DNA of 64,000 bases from Candidatus Brachythrix odensensis (GCA_016714465.1 JADKDT010000016.1:1-64000), one strand, 5' to 3'. Positions 1 through 9,325 are shown, counted from the stretch's first letter. Notes: generated from the letters alone by a model not told the origin. Program-made: numbers and translations.

Positions 1-762
1 GGCGCCAAACTGGGATCGCTTCGGGATGTTGTGGTCGAGGACATGCAGGCCCAGTCCGAGGGCTTCATCCCGGGTCAGGCCAAAGCCGAGCCGGAATTCC
101 CGGAGGCCGAAATCGCCATCGTCGCGGTCGCGTCCGGCGACGGCATCGAGCGCGCGTTCCGGGATATCGGCGTGCGCATCATCGTCCAGGGCGGCCAAAC
201 GATGAACCCAAGCGTTGAGGATTTGCTGCATGCCGCGCAGCGGGCGAACGCGAAAAGCGTCCTGCTGCTGCCGAACAACGGCAATATCGTCATGGCGGCC
301 AATCATGCCGCTGAGCTGGCCGAGTTTCCGATCAAGGTCGTCCCCACCAAGACCATCCCGCAGGGGATCGGTGCGGCGCTGTCATTCAACTTTGAGAAGG
401 ACCTCGCCCACAATGCCGAGGCGATGTTGTCCGCCGCCCGCCGGATCATCACCGGCGAGATCACGAAGTCGACCCGGACCGTAACCGTAAACGGTGTCAG
501 CGTGGCGGATGGGCAGACCATTGGCCTGATCGATGACAAGCTCGCGGTTGCGGGTTCCGATGTGCCGTCGACGGTGCTGGCGCTGCTCGAAAAAGCGGAG
601 TCTCGCAAGCATGAGCTCATCACGTTGTACTTTGGCAATGGGATGGGCGAGACCGAGGCGGGCGCCATCGCCGACATGGTTCGCGCGGCATTCCCCGAAC
701 AGATCGTCGAACTCTTTGCCGGGCGCCAGCCGCATTACGATTTTGTGATCGGAGTCGAATAG
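1..762 (+). CDS. FakA/YloV-type fatty-acid kinase, C-terminal part
   Basis: The reading frame is open from the first base of the window, so this is the 3' part of a longer gene. The first in-frame residues, GLRDVVVEDMQAQ after a short Gly/Lys stretch, match the linker that joins the DAK2-type kinase domain to the C-terminal domain in the FakA/YloV family. The visible 250 residues contain the family's LLPNNGNIVMAANHA and VVPTKTIPQGIGAALSF blocks. In Gram-positive bacteria FakA phosphorylates fatty acids that are bound to a DegV-family FakB protein, and a DegV gene follows only 3 bp downstream, which supports that role here. The ATP-binding kinase half lies outside the window, so activity cannot be judged. 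Confidence 0.9.
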   Translation, partial: GAKLGSLRDVVVEDMQAQSEGFIPGQAKAEPEFPEAEIAIVAVASGDGIERAFRDIGVRIIVQGGQTMNPSVEDLLHAAQRANAKSVLLLPNNGNIVMAANHAAELAEFPIKVVPTKTIPQGIGAALSFNFEKDLAHNAEAMLSAARRIITGEITKSTRTVTVNGVSVADGQTIGLIDDKLAVAGSDVPSTVLALLEKAESRKHELITLYFGNGMGETEAGAIADMVRAAFPEQIVELFAGRQPHYDFVIGVE

Positions 763-765
763 GGC

Positions 766-1632
766 GTGTCGAAGCCCAATACCCGGATCCTCACGGACAG
801 CGCCGCGCTGATTGATCTGCAATGGGCGCGCGAGCGCGGGGTGACGGTGATGCAGCATCGGGTAATCCGCAATGGCGCGACGTTCCTGGATGGCGCCGAC
901 CCGTGGCCGGGGCTGGCCGTGCCCGCGCAGGGCGGGGCGGGCGCGGGCGGGCGGGTGGATGCGGCGCCGCTCGAGGACTATGAGAGCGCGTTTCAACAAT
1001 TGGCGAGCAGTTCCAATGACATCGTGGCGATCCTCAGTTCGGCCGCGATGAGCCCGGCGGTGGCCCGGGCGAGAAAGGCCGCCGCGCCCTTGCACGGATC
1101 GCGGGCCATCACGATTGTCGACACGCGCCATGTCGGGCTCGGCGTGGAGATTCTGGTGCGGGCAGCCACCGAACTGGCCGAGCAGGGCGCCGACGCCGAG
1201 GCCATTGCGCTGCGGGTGCGCGGTCTGCGTCAGCGCGTCTACGCTGCGTTCGCCAGCGAGGACCTGATGGCGCTCTCGGCGTCAGGCATTTTGCGGCCGG
1301 CGCAGGGCCATCTGGGCCGTCTGCTCAACGTTGTGCCGATCATCACGATCGAGGATGGGCGCCTGGCGGCAACCGAAAAGGTGCGCTCGATCGAGCGCGC
1401 CCTCGAGCGCCTGTGCGATTTTGGGGCCGAGTTTGAGACCCTCGAAGAGGCCGTTGTGCTGCATGCGGCGCGCGAGCCGGACGCGCGATCGCGCAGTTTG
1501 GCCCGCCAGTTGCAGGCCATTCCGGGCGGCGCCGATGTTCGCCTCAGGCAGGCCGGCTACTACCTGAGCGAAGCGCTCGGACCCTCGGGCATCGGGCTTA
1601 TGATCTATTCCAGCCGCGTGTTGACGGATTAG
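766..1632 (+). CDS. DegV family protein (FakB-like fatty-acid binding)
   Basis: The 288-residue product begins with a TDSAALID motif typical of DegV proteins and has the family length. Members bind a fatty acid in a deep pocket and present its carboxylate to FakA for phosphorylation. A GTG start 3 bp after the upstream FakA-like stop codon is used; the pair is almost certainly cotranscribed. The insert around residues 40-70 is Gly/Ala rich (AQGGAGAGG) and looks like a flexible loop. C-terminal residues match the usual GPSGIGLMIY ending. Function as FakB is inferred from family and neighbour, not from visible ligand residues. Confidence 0.85.
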   Translation: MSKPNTRILTDSAALIDLQWARERGVTVMQHRVIRNGATFLDGADPWPGLAVPAQGGAGAGGRVDAAPLEDYESAFQQLASSSNDIVAILSSAAMSPAVARARKAAAPLHGSRAITIVDTRHVGLGVEILVRAATELAEQGADAEAIALRVRGLRQRVYAAFASEDLMALSASGILRPAQGHLGRLLNVVPIITIEDGRLAATEKVRSIERALERLCDFGAEFETLEEAVVLHAAREPDARSRSLARQLQAIPGGADVRLRQAGYYLSEALGPSGIGLMIYSSRVLTD

Positions 1633-1719
1633 GAGTCTTTAAGGGCATTCCAACGGCGCGAAGCGCGGGGTTGGGCCTGCCCGGATACCTTAGGATGGCC
1701 TCCAGGACACAAAACAACG

Positions 1720-2574
1720 ATGTCATTGTCAAATCTGCAGGAATACCTGCGACCGACCCATCTCGAAGAAGCGCTGCGTCTCATTGGCCGCGCATCGCCT
1801 CGAAGCCGTATCGTCGCCGGCGGCACGTGGGTCAGCGCCGAGACGCCCCGTGATCTTGAAGCCGTGGTGGATATTGGCGGGCTGGCCCTGAACGCGATTA
1901 CCCTCGAGGGCGCGTTCTGGCGCCTGGGCGCGACCGCCAGCCTGCAGGCGCTCATTGAATCGCCGGCGGGAACGACCTTATGCAACGGCGTGCTGGGTGA
2001 GGCGGCGATGGCCATGGCTGGCCGCAGCCTGCGTAACCGCGCGACGCTTGGCGGCGCAATCGCCACGGCGGATAGCGTCTCGCCGCTCGTCACGGCCCTG
2101 CTGGCCTGCGATGCCGAATTGTCCGTGGCGACACTCAAAAATGACGATCTGGTGATGAAGCGGGTCGGTCTGCGGGCGTTTCTCGGGTATCGGGCTAACC
2201 TGCTCGAAGAAGGCGCGCTGATCACAGACATCCGGCTCGGCGTGCCGAGCGCGGATTCCCGCGCCGCCTATGAGCGGGTGGCCCGGACGCCGCGCGACTA
2301 TCCCATCGTGTGCGCGGTTGCGCGCTGCGCGACTCGGGATGGGATCGCCGGAAATGTCCGGCTCGCCCTCGGGGGCGTGGCGGCAGCGCCAATTCGGATC
2401 GAGTTGGCTGAATTTGGCCTGGAGAAAAAGCGCATTGCCGATCACATTGAGCACGCGCTTGGCCACGGACTGGAAGGTCTGGCTCCGGCCGGGGATTGGC
2501 TCGGGAGCGCCGACTACAGGCGGGCGATGGCGCGCGAGCTGTCGTTGCGGGCATTGATGCGCTGCGCTACTTGA
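1720..2574 (+). CDS. FAD-binding subunit of a xanthine dehydrogenase-type molybdenum hydroxylase (CoxM-like)
   Basis: This 284-residue protein has the FAD-binding PCMH features of CoxM/XdhB subunits: an IVAGGTWVS loop near residue 30 and the second flavin loop RNRATLGGAIATADSVSP near residue 105, followed by the CO-dehydrogenase flavoprotein C-terminal domain. It would pass electrons from the 2Fe-2S domain to FAD. No molybdopterin or iron-sulfur subunit lies beside it. The only partner in the window is the CoxS-CoxL fusion at 25198-28242, which lacks a FAD domain, so these two may assemble even though 22 kb apart. Its 3' end overlaps the convergent glycosyltransferase gene by 8 bp. Confidence 0.85.
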   Translation: MSLSNLQEYLRPTHLEEALRLIGRASPRSRIVAGGTWVSAETPRDLEAVVDIGGLALNAITLEGAFWRLGATASLQALIESPAGTTLCNGVLGEAAMAMAGRSLRNRATLGGAIATADSVSPLVTALLACDAELSVATLKNDDLVMKRVGLRAFLGYRANLLEEGALITDIRLGVPSADSRAAYERVARTPRDYPIVCAVARCATRDGIAGNVRLALGGVAAAPIRIELAEFGLEKKRIADHIEHALGHGLEGLAPAGDWLGSADYRRAMARELSLRALMRCAT

Positions 2575-4822
2575 TCCATATCCGGGTCAGCTCGATCTGG
2601 TCTCCGATATAGATTCCCCGGGCGTCATACCCGCCCGCGCGCGCAAACGTTTCGGGCCGATACACGACAAGCATGAGGCGGTAAGCGCCCGGTTGTGTGC
2701 CCGGATCAATCACGAGCGACCGCGAATCGGCGCGCGTTTCCCCCGCCCGCCAGCCCGATGTCGTACGCCCGGCGGGCGGCATGTCGGATTGGGCGGCCTT
2801 TCCACTCCGCGCGTCAAGGAGCTGGATGGAAGCGACAAAATCGCCGTCGACGAGCCGGTTTGCGGACCACTCCAGGTCGACCTGGAGCGCCTCGCCGGGC
2901 GCGATCGTCGATGGCGAGATCGCGTAGCGAGCGAGAACGATGCCGGGCTCATACTGAAGCAGGGCGGGTGGATCGCGCCGCGGCATGATCCGCACTGCGC
3001 CAAACTGCACGGCGTTTTCACGGCCCGGAACGCCTGAAAGGGCCGCCCGGGCGCCGGAAGCGGCGTCATACAGTCCGACTTCCCAGCGCGTGTTGCGCGG
3101 GGCGCGCTCGAAGCCGGATATCTTGAGAGTATAACGGTCGGACCATAGCCTGCCGGGCGGCAACTCGGCGGTGGCGAGCGATCCCTGGCCCGGGTGCATA
3201 TCGCGCTGGGCGACGATGACGCCGTCTTCGTCGACGAGATGGACAAAGACGCTGTAGTTGACGGCGGGGGTGGCCAACACGCGCCAGTTCAAGCGCAGGG
3301 TGATTTCAGCGCCTGGCTCGGCAGCCGTCTCTGCGCCGGCCTCGACCAATTCGATCGCGCCGGCGAAAACGGCGCCAACCGGGACGGCCTGGCGCTCAGT
3401 CCAGACCGGAGCGGGTTTCGCATAGGCAGGGATCAAGACCGAGGTTGGCACGACCAGGGCCAGGCAGGCGAGTGCGGACGTGGCGATCAATGGCATGCGC
3501 CGGTGCAGCGACCCCAGGCCATAAACCCAGGCCATGCCAAATGCCGCGATGCAGGGGAACATCAGTCGCCCCTGCGAGGCCGGGGTCAATGCCGACCAGC
3601 GCAGCAGCCCGATGAAGACGATCAGGGCAAATGCAGCCATGGCGAAGGCCTGGCGCGTTTTCCAGCCGGCAGGGCGGGGCGGCGGGGTCGCTTGTCGGCT
3701 ATTGCGGGGTCGGACCAGTTTGAGCGCCAATCCAATCCCGGATGCGGCGGTCAAGGCCAGAAGCACGTCGTAGATCCAGGGCGGCATGATCACGTTCAAC
3801 CCCCCAAACACGCCCCAGAACGCCCAGAAGAAGCCCTCGCGCTCGCTCCAGAGTTTCGTCAGGTCTGCCGGCGGTTCGCGCCGTCCCACCGCGTCGAGGA
3901 AGGCTGACCAGCCCAGGACGTCGCCCCCGTATTGAACGACGTTGCGGATATACCACCAGGCGGAGATCGCGGCGGCCACGCCGACCAGGATGACGCCGAA
4001 GCGAATGAGCCTGGGCAGGGCGCCGGCAAATCCGTGCAGCCGGGTTTTTAGATCGCCTTCGGACGGCCAGGCCGAAAGCGCACCGGCGACGGCGAAAAGG
4101 CCAGCCAAGCCGAGCCCGGAAACTTTGCTCAGCGCGGCGAGCCCTGTCACGGCTCCGGCGATGGCGGCTGATCGCGCATCCCAGCGCCCGAGCCGGATCA
4201 GGCGGAGCGCCCACCACAGGCCGGCCGTGCTGAGCGTTACCGCGGCGTTGTCGTTGTTGATCGCGCCGCTGATATAGGCGAACATCGGCACACTGGCGAC
4301 AAAGGCCATGACCAGCAGCCGGCGGAGCGGCGACGATTCGCGAAATACCTCTGATGCGGCGAGCCATGCCAGGACGACTGTTGCCGTCGACAACAGTATT
4401 GATGCCAGGCGGGCGGCGCGCACGGCGAGCGCCGCGCGCGTCCACGGAAATGCATCCGCCGGAGTTTGCAGGATGGCATTGCTGTTGCCGTCCCGTGTGG
4501 GCACGCCCATATCAGCGTGCGGATTCAGCCGCCTCAATTCACGCCAATTGCTCGAATCGAAGGGTGCGCTCAGGGCGGCCGAAAATGCGTAGTAAAGCGG
4601 GGGCTGACTGCCCTCCTGACGCCAGGGCGCGTCGGCATCCGTTTGATCAGGTCGCTGAACGGGCAATCCTCCGCCGGTGGCAAGCCGTTGAACAAATGGA
4701 TAGTGCCAGAGCTCGTCCGAGGCCTCAAACAGCGGCGTCGCAAGACTGTAGGCGGTAAAGAGGAAGAAAGAGAGAAGCGCAAGGACGGCGACCCAGCGCC
4801 TTTCGGTCATCGCTGCATGCAT
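2567..4822 (-). CDS. GT39/PMT-family membrane glycosyltransferase with soluble C-terminal domain
   Basis: The 751-residue product opens with a membrane helix and then an acidic loop (ASDELWHYPF) typical of the first extracytoplasmic loop in dolichyl-phosphate-mannose-type GT-C enzymes. About eleven further hydrophobic segments run to roughly residue 480. The last ~260 residues are soluble and predicted beta-rich (for example the stretch NYSVFVHLVDEDG), an arrangement seen in many large Chloroflexota GT39 proteins. It probably transfers a sugar from a polyprenyl-phosphate donor to a surface polymer or protein; the acceptor is unknown. A second protein of this type lies at 55211-57091. ATG at 4822 is taken as start; ATG at 4810 is an alternative. 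Confidence 0.8.
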   Translation of the reverse strand: MHAAMTERRWVAVLALLSFFLFTAYSLATPLFEASDELWHYPFVQRLATGGGLPVQRPDQTDADAPWRQEGSQPPLYYAFSAALSAPFDSSNWRELRRLNPHADMGVPTRDGNSNAILQTPADAFPWTRAALAVRAARLASILLSTATVVLAWLAASEVFRESSPLRRLLVMAFVASVPMFAYISGAINNDNAAVTLSTAGLWWALRLIRLGRWDARSAAIAGAVTGLAALSKVSGLGLAGLFAVAGALSAWPSEGDLKTRLHGFAGALPRLIRFGVILVGVAAAISAWWYIRNVVQYGGDVLGWSAFLDAVGRREPPADLTKLWSEREGFFWAFWGVFGGLNVIMPPWIYDVLLALTAASGIGLALKLVRPRNSRQATPPPRPAGWKTRQAFAMAAFALIVFIGLLRWSALTPASQGRLMFPCIAAFGMAWVYGLGSLHRRMPLIATSALACLALVVPTSVLIPAYAKPAPVWTERQAVPVGAVFAGAIELVEAGAETAAEPGAEITLRLNWRVLATPAVNYSVFVHLVDEDGVIVAQRDMHPGQGSLATAELPPGRLWSDRYTLKISGFERAPRNTRWEVGLYDAASGARAALSGVPGRENAVQFGAVRIMPRRDPPALLQYEPGIVLARYAISPSTIAPGEALQVDLEWSANRLVDGDFVASIQLLDARSGKAAQSDMPPAGRTTSGWRAGETRADSRSLVIDPGTQPGAYRLMLVVYRPETFARAGGYDARGIYIGDQIELTRIWIK

Positions 4823-4840
4823 CAGGCAGTGGCGACGCGA

Positions 4841-5353
4841 CTATGCCGGTCCCTGACCATCGGCGCCTGCGAGCGCAGCCGCGGAAGCCGCGGCTGCCGC
4901 GCGGGCCGCATTGTCACGCTCGAGTTTGGCGGCCCCGTTCGTCACCACCGCCATAATGTGGTCGACCTCTTCCTTCAGCCGGTTGAGCGTGTCAAGGGCG
5001 TATGTGTCCGCCTCGGTTCGCAGGCGTTCCGAATTCTGGCGGGCCCGGTCCTCGATCGCTCCAGCGCGGCTCTGAGCAATTGACATGATGGCCGTGTCGT
5101 CGGCCAGCCGCGACGCCTCGTCTCGAGCGAGGTCGCGAATGCGATCGGCTTCCTCCTTGGCCTGGGCGAGAATCCGATCGTGCTCCTGCTCGATGCGTTG
5201 CGCTTTCTTGATTTCCTCAGGGATGGCCAGGACCATTTGATCGATCAATTGAAAACAGCGTTCGGTGTCCACCAGTCGCATCTTCGTGCCTGGGACGCGG
5301 CGGCCCTCGAGCAGGATTTCTTCGAGGCGGCGGAGCAGGTGCTGAATGTCCAT
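4841..5353 (-). CDS. Coiled-coil protein of unknown function
   Basis: No domain is recognised with confidence. The 170-residue protein is dominated by charged heptad-like helices between about residues 45 and 150 (EEIKKAQRIEQEHDRILAQA and onward), resembling V/F-type ATPase peripheral stalk or DivIVA-like coiled coils, followed by an Ala-rich tail. It has no signal peptide or membrane segment, so it should be cytosolic. It starts 18 bp upstream of the glycosyltransferase on the same strand and may be cotranscribed with it. A -10-like GATAAT lies 8 bp before the ATG, suggesting a leaderless message. Similar short coiled-coil proteins are common in Chloroflexota but have no assigned role. Confidence 0.75.
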   Translation of the reverse strand: MDIQHLLRRLEEILLEGRRVPGTKMRLVDTERCFQLIDQMVLAIPEEIKKAQRIEQEHDRILAQAKEEADRIRDLARDEASRLADDTAIMSIAQSRAGAIEDRARQNSERLRTEADTYALDTLNRLKEEVDHIMAVVTNGAAKLERDNAARAAAAASAAALAGADGQGPA

Positions 5354-5361
5354 CGGACGTT

Positions 5362-5367
5362 ATTATC
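5362..5367 (-). promoter_or_regulatory. -10 box (GATAAT) of the coiled-coil gene
   Basis: On the minus strand GATAAT ends 8 bp before the ATG at 5353. No Shine-Dalgarno sequence fits in the gap, so the transcript is probably leaderless. Confidence 0.45.
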
Positions 5368-5427
5368 CGTCAACTGAACGAAATCGCAAGGAAGTTACAC
5401 GTGGCCGGCCCCATATCACGTGGTTCC

Positions 5428-5465
5428 GACGCGATGGTCCAGGCTTAGCCGGGGCCCATCGCGTC
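5428..5465 (-). terminator. Hairpin downstream of the ABC exporter operon
   Basis: GACGCGATGG (5428-5437) pairs perfectly with CCATCGCGTC (5456-5465) around an 18-nt loop that itself contains GGC/GCC. It begins 12 bp after the stop of the last permease gene. There is no T-run after it, so termination is plausible but unproven. Confidence 0.45.
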
Positions 5466-5476
5466 AGAGAGAAATA

Positions 5477-6262
5477 CTAGGCCGAGGCGCCGGAGTACTT
5501 CCGCGAACCGGCTTTCCAAACCCGGGTGGCAAACCAGAACCCTGCCACGCCGGCGGCGAGGTAGGCCAGGATCTGCCACAGCTCCAGCTCGCCGCGCAGA
5601 GCCTGGAGTGGCACAGTCGTCGCCACCGCAATTGGCACGATAAAGGTGACCAGTATCCGCAGCCAGATCGGGTAGACGGTCGCCGGAAAGCGGCCCGTGT
5701 CGAGCAGGGCCTGAAGCAAGGTGACGTTGTTGTCGAACTTGGTGAACCAGAAGGTCAGCGAGATCAGCACGATCCACAGGCTGTAAATCAAGGCCATTCC
5801 CGAGATGACCAGCACGACGAAGGACAGCATCGACAGGGCGGTCACGCTCCCGCCCACCATGACCAACCCGCCCGCCAGCAGGGCGATCGAGACGATTATG
5901 TTGAAGGCCTGCCACACGACAATGCGCCTGATGCTGACCAGCGCCTGGCTGTTGGCGGGCATGAGGAAGGTGTAGTCGAGGGTGCCTTCGCGAATCCCGC
6001 GGTTGAAGAGCTCGGTATTCGGCCAGATCACCATCTGGGCCAACACGTTGATCAGCCGGAAGACGCCCAGCAACATGATCAAGTCGCCGGTGCGCCAGCC
6101 GTTGATGTCCTGGGTGTTGGCAAAGATGATGGCCAGGCCGGCCAGATCCCAGCCCAGCCAGAATATGCTGACCACGATGTTGACGACAGTGTCGGCGCGA
6201 TAGGCCAGGTCCTGTTGCAGGTTAGCCTGGAAGAAGGCTCGGAACACGCGAAAGGTATTCAT
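5477..6262 (-). CDS. ABC-2 type exporter permease (COG3694/COG4587 type)
   Basis: This 261-residue protein has six hydrophobic segments and the pattern of the ABC-2 permeases that pair with COG4586 ATPases: an N-terminal cytosolic helix (MNTFRVFRAFF), a conserved NRGIREGTLDYTFLMPAN loop near residue 90, and a C-terminal KYSGASA tail that matches the KYSAVGA tail of the upstream permease. With that permease and the ATPase at 7059-8057 it forms a three-gene minus-strand operon with 1-2 bp between genes. The substrate is unknown; systems of this type export lipids, peptides or polymers. Confidence 0.85.
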   Translation of the reverse strand: MNTFRVFRAFFQANLQQDLAYRADTVVNIVVSIFWLGWDLAGLAIIFANTQDINGWRTGDLIMLLGVFRLINVLAQMVIWPNTELFNRGIREGTLDYTFLMPANSQALVSIRRIVVWQAFNIIVSIALLAGGLVMVGGSVTALSMLSFVVLVISGMALIYSLWIVLISLTFWFTKFDNNVTLLQALLDTGRFPATVYPIWLRILVTFIVPIAVATTVPLQALRGELELWQILAYLAAGVAGFWFATRVWKAGSRKYSGASA

Positions 6263-6263
6263 G

Positions 6264-7056
6264 TCAGGCCCCCACCGCCGAGTACTTCTTCAGCCCCGCG
6301 GTCCACGTCGCGCGGAAGATCACGAACATGACCGCCAGCCAGAAGACCTGCAACCCGAAGTTCAGCGCAATGTCCGCGGGCGTTTGCTTGTTGAGAATGA
6401 GTTGGATCGGGAAATACAGCCAGAGCTGCATGGGCGAGAACCGGGCGATGGTCTGGAAGACCCCGGGCAGTAACGACAGGGGCACAAAGGAGCCGCCGAG
6501 CATCGCCCCGATCGCCCAATACAACTGATGGATGCTCCAAACCCGAGTGGTCCAGAACGCGATCAGCGTAATCGTGCTGTCTACCAGAAAGCTGAGCATA
6601 AAACCGAGAAGGAGGGCCCGGATCGCCAGCAGCGCGCTTTCGGGCGTGATGGTCAGGGCGGGCGAAAGAGGAGAAAGAGCCGATCCAAATCGGCACAAAG
6701 ATGATTAGCTGCAATACCTTGAACGAGATTGTGTTGACAAGCGTGTTGACCAAGACCGGATGCACGGGCTGGACCAGGTTGTTCGAGAGTGTGCCATCCT
6801 GAATCTTGCTGGCGAACAAGTGGATGGTGATGGCGGCCGTGGCGATGTCGACCGGCAGGAGCACAAGATAATAGGCAGCGAAGTCATTGGCCGACATGCC
6901 GTTCACGCCGCCCTGGGCGTTGGCGATGGTCGTCCAGACCGACAGATAGACGATCGGAGAGACGAGCCAATAGGCGAGATACCTGAACAGGTTCGCCCGG
7001 TATTGCCACTGTTCCGCCCAATTGACTTGCCAGAAGCGCTTGTATATGTTCAGCAT
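6264..7056 (-). CDS. ABC-2 type exporter permease, split by a frameshift
   Basis: The N-terminal part starts at MLNIYKRFWQVNW (ATG at 7056) and runs to LIIFVPIWIGSF, after which the frame is lost near 6660-6680. The C-terminal part, PALTITPESALLAIRALLLG to KYSAVGA, continues in another frame to the stop at 6264. Together they give about 263 residues, the normal length for this family, with the DGTLSNNLVQPVHP loop matching the equivalent loop of the second permease. The 793-bp span is one base off a multiple of three, so one extra or two missing bases explain the break. A sequence error is more likely than a true pseudogene because both flanking operon genes are intact. Confidence 0.75.
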
Positions 7057-7058
7057 GA

Positions 7059-8057
7059 CTACTCGTGGAATGCCCGCTCGATGACGTCCTCGATGGGCGG
7101 ATCGGTGATGGTGAGGTCCTGGATGTCGTTTTCTGCGAGCAATCGTGCGGTTACGGCCGAGACTTCGGTTGCCGCAACCTGAATATATTGCTTGCCGTCC
7201 TCGTTGGGATTCGGCACGGCCTGGCCATACGCGCTGAGATCGCAGGCCTCGCAGTTTTCGATCGCCACCCCAATAATCTTGTAGGGCGCGATGCGGCGGC
7301 TCAGGTCGCCCAGCCCGCCATCGTACTTGAGCTGGCCATGATGGATGATGATGATCCGCTCGCACAGCGCAGTGACATCCGCCATGTAGTGGCTCGTCAG
7401 CAGGATGGTCGCGCCGCTGCGCCGGTTGTATTCCTTGAGAAAGGCCCGGATCCGAACCTGCGCGCCGACATCCAGCCCGATGGTTGGCTCATCGAGGAAG
7501 AGCACCTTGGGCCGGTGGAGCAGGGCGGCCGCAAGTTCGCACTTCATGCGCTCGCCAAGCGAGAGCTGGCGCACGGGCTTGCGCATGATGTCCTTCAGAT
7601 CGAGCAGATCATTGAGCTCGCCAAAAACGGACTTGTAATCGGTGTCGCTGATCCGATAGATTGCCTGATTGAGCAGAAACGAATCAGCGGCCGGGATGTC
7701 CCAAGACAGACGATTGCGCTGGCCCATCACCAGGGTCATGGCGCTGAGAAAGCCCGCCTCGCGATTCCAGGGGGTGTGACCCAGGACGATCGCCTTGCCG
7801 CCGGTTGGGTGGAGCAATCCCGACAACATCTTCAATGTTGTTGTCTTTCCAGCCCCGTTCGGGCCGAGGAAGCCGACGATCTCGCCCTGGCCGATGCGAA
7901 AACTGACGTTCTGGACGGCTTTGACGTCCTTGTATTTGCGCTTGACAAAGCTCTTGACGGCCGCGCCGAATCCGCCTTCGCGATCGGTCACCTGGTAGGT
8001 CTTGGCCAGCCCCTCGACGACGATTGGATCGTCGGCGGCGGGCATATGGGTAGTCAT
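7059..8057 (-). CDS. ABC exporter ATP-binding protein (COG4586 type)
   Basis: The 332-residue protein has a Walker A FLGPNGAGKTTTLKML near residue 65, the signature-like LSLGERMKCELAAALLH, Walker B VLFLDEPTIGLD and the switch His in LLTSHYMADV. It has an extra N-terminal segment and a C-terminal ~90-residue domain typical of COG4586. It energises the two permeases that follow with 2-bp spacing. ATG at 8057 is chosen because GGAGGG lies 6 bp upstream; an ATG two codons earlier (8063) would abut the ribosome site, and the longer frame upstream of it has no family similarity. Confidence 0.9.
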   Translation of the reverse strand: MTTHMPAADDPIVVEGLAKTYQVTDREGGFGAAVKSFVKRKYKDVKAVQNVSFRIGQGEIVGFLGPNGAGKTTTLKMLSGLLHPTGGKAIVLGHTPWNREAGFLSAMTLVMGQRNRLSWDIPAADSFLLNQAIYRISDTDYKSVFGELNDLLDLKDIMRKPVRQLSLGERMKCELAAALLHRPKVLFLDEPTIGLDVGAQVRIRAFLKEYNRRSGATILLTSHYMADVTALCERIIIIHHGQLKYDGGLGDLSRRIAPYKIIGVAIENCEACDLSAYGQAVPNPNEDGKQYIQVAATEVSAVTARLLAENDIQDLTITDPPIEDVIERAFHE

Positions 8058-8227
8058 TGGCATCCCTCCGTTGCGAACCCCAACAGAAGAAGATCCCCGG
8101 CGAAACGGATCGCCGCCGGCAGATCTGCTCAAATGTTCTGTTGGTTGTCCGTTAGTCGAACAGACGTTCTATTTTACATGCAGAATGTGATAGCGCTGAC
8201 AGCCAGCGCATACATCACAGGCAAGGG

Positions 8228-9088
8228 TCAGACAGCGCGGCGCACACGATCCGATCTCCCCAGGCGGGCGCCTTTGCGTTCTGGATCGCCGGTGGGGTCG
8301 TAGGCGGCCAGGCCAAAACAGCGCACGGGCACGCTCTTTGCAGTAGCCGCAACGGATGCCAGCAACTCCGCGGTGGGCGGCCAATGAGGAGCCGGCGTAT
8401 GCGCCCCTGGTACGGCGTCGGTGCCGCATACGTCCATATCGAAATGCAGATACCAGCCGGCCGCCTTTTTGGCGTGCGCTTTGAGCAGCCGGGCGGTCTT
8501 GCGTCCGCTGTCGCGCAGCATGTCGGCCGCGTCGAGCCGCGCGATTTTGTGGGCCGTGAGCGCGTCGACCTCCTCGGGATCCAGATCGCTTGCGCCGATC
8601 AGGGCAGCCGCAGCCGGCGGGACGGGAACGCGCAGACCGGCTCGCTCGCGCCAATCGTCAAACTCCCAGCCCAGACAGACGGCAAAGGGCATCCCGCCCA
8701 GCAATCCCGTCCCGGTCGTCTTCATCGTGTGGATGTCGCCGTGCGCGTCGTACCACACGATCCCGGCCGAACCCAGGGCCCGGGCCACGCCGCCAGAGGG
8801 CCCAACGCAGCCAGTGCAATTTCCCTCCATCACGATGGGAAATTCCCCGCGGCCGATCGCGTCGGCCACCGCGTCGCTGACACGGGCCGACAGGTAGCCG
8901 AGGTTGTTGATCGTGTCGCGCTCGCGCTTGGCCCGCGGAAGTTCGACCGTGATCGGTTTTCCGACGCGGTGCCCGCGGGAGCGCAATGCTGTCTCGAGGC
9001 CCGCGTCAAGGAATGCCTGGGGGCCCTTAGCCCCGCCCCAGCGCGCCACATCGTTTGAGTAGGGGAGAGAAATGAGGGCGATTTTCAT
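8228..9088 (-). CDS. Arginase/ureohydrolase-fold protein with altered metal site
   Basis: The 286-residue product has the ureohydrolase landmarks WYDAHGDIHT (metal Asp-His-Asp) and FDMDVCGTDAVPGAHTP (the DxD...D block). The first metal motif, normally GGDHS, reads GNCTGC here, so the His ligand is replaced by Thr and two Cys residues are added. The enzyme probably still has an arginase fold but may bind a different metal arrangement or act on another guanidine, formamide or amide. The extreme C-terminus after DPTGDPERKGA may be disturbed by a further indel, since another frame continues as APAWGDRIVCAALS. The gene stands alone; a TAACAT box lies 6 bp before its ATG. Confidence 0.75.
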   Translation of the reverse strand: MKIALISLPYSNDVARWGGAKGPQAFLDAGLETALRSRGHRVGKPITVELPRAKRERDTINNLGYLSARVSDAVADAIGRGEFPIVMEGNCTGCVGPSGGVARALGSAGIVWYDAHGDIHTMKTTGTGLLGGMPFAVCLGWEFDDWRERAGLRVPVPPAAAALIGASDLDPEEVDALTAHKIARLDAADMLRDSGRKTARLLKAHAKKAAGWYLHFDMDVCGTDAVPGAHTPAPHWPPTAELLASVAATAKSVPVRCFGLAAYDPTGDPERKGARLGRSDRVRRAV

Positions 9089-9094
9089 AGGCCC

Positions 9095-9100
9095 ATGTTA
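9095..9100 (-). promoter_or_regulatory. -10-like box (TAACAT) of the ureohydrolase-fold gene
   Basis: TAACAT on the minus strand ends 6 bp before ATG at 9088, with no ribosome site between. It fits the leaderless pattern seen at several other genes here, though the match to TATAAT is only four of six. Confidence 0.3.
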
Positions 9101-9325
9101 GCGCGAAATCGATCGGATTTCGGCCTGAAGGTGAGCGCCCGCTCAGGATCTGCTGAGCGTTCTGCGTGATCTAATGCGCTGTACATTTAAGGCTCTCAAA
9201 ACAATACAACCCGAATGAAGGGAATGTTTCCGAGTTCATATCGCCTGGCCCCAGCATACGCCGGGGCGGGGAAATCAACTCGGGAGTCAGTGTTGTGTGT
9301 GGCTACAGGCTTCAGGAGAAAACTC

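Noticed and set aside
5420..8303. Plus-strand ORFs of 303 and 412 codons over the ABC exporter operon.
   Set aside because: They are rich in Gln/His/Asp typical of antisense shadows; the minus-strand genes have clear ABC motifs.
9089..9325. A tRNA or riboswitch in the 237-bp gap before the site-2 protease.
   Set aside because: No cloverleaf or known riboswitch core was seen; only a weak CCCCAGC/GCCGGGG pairing is present.
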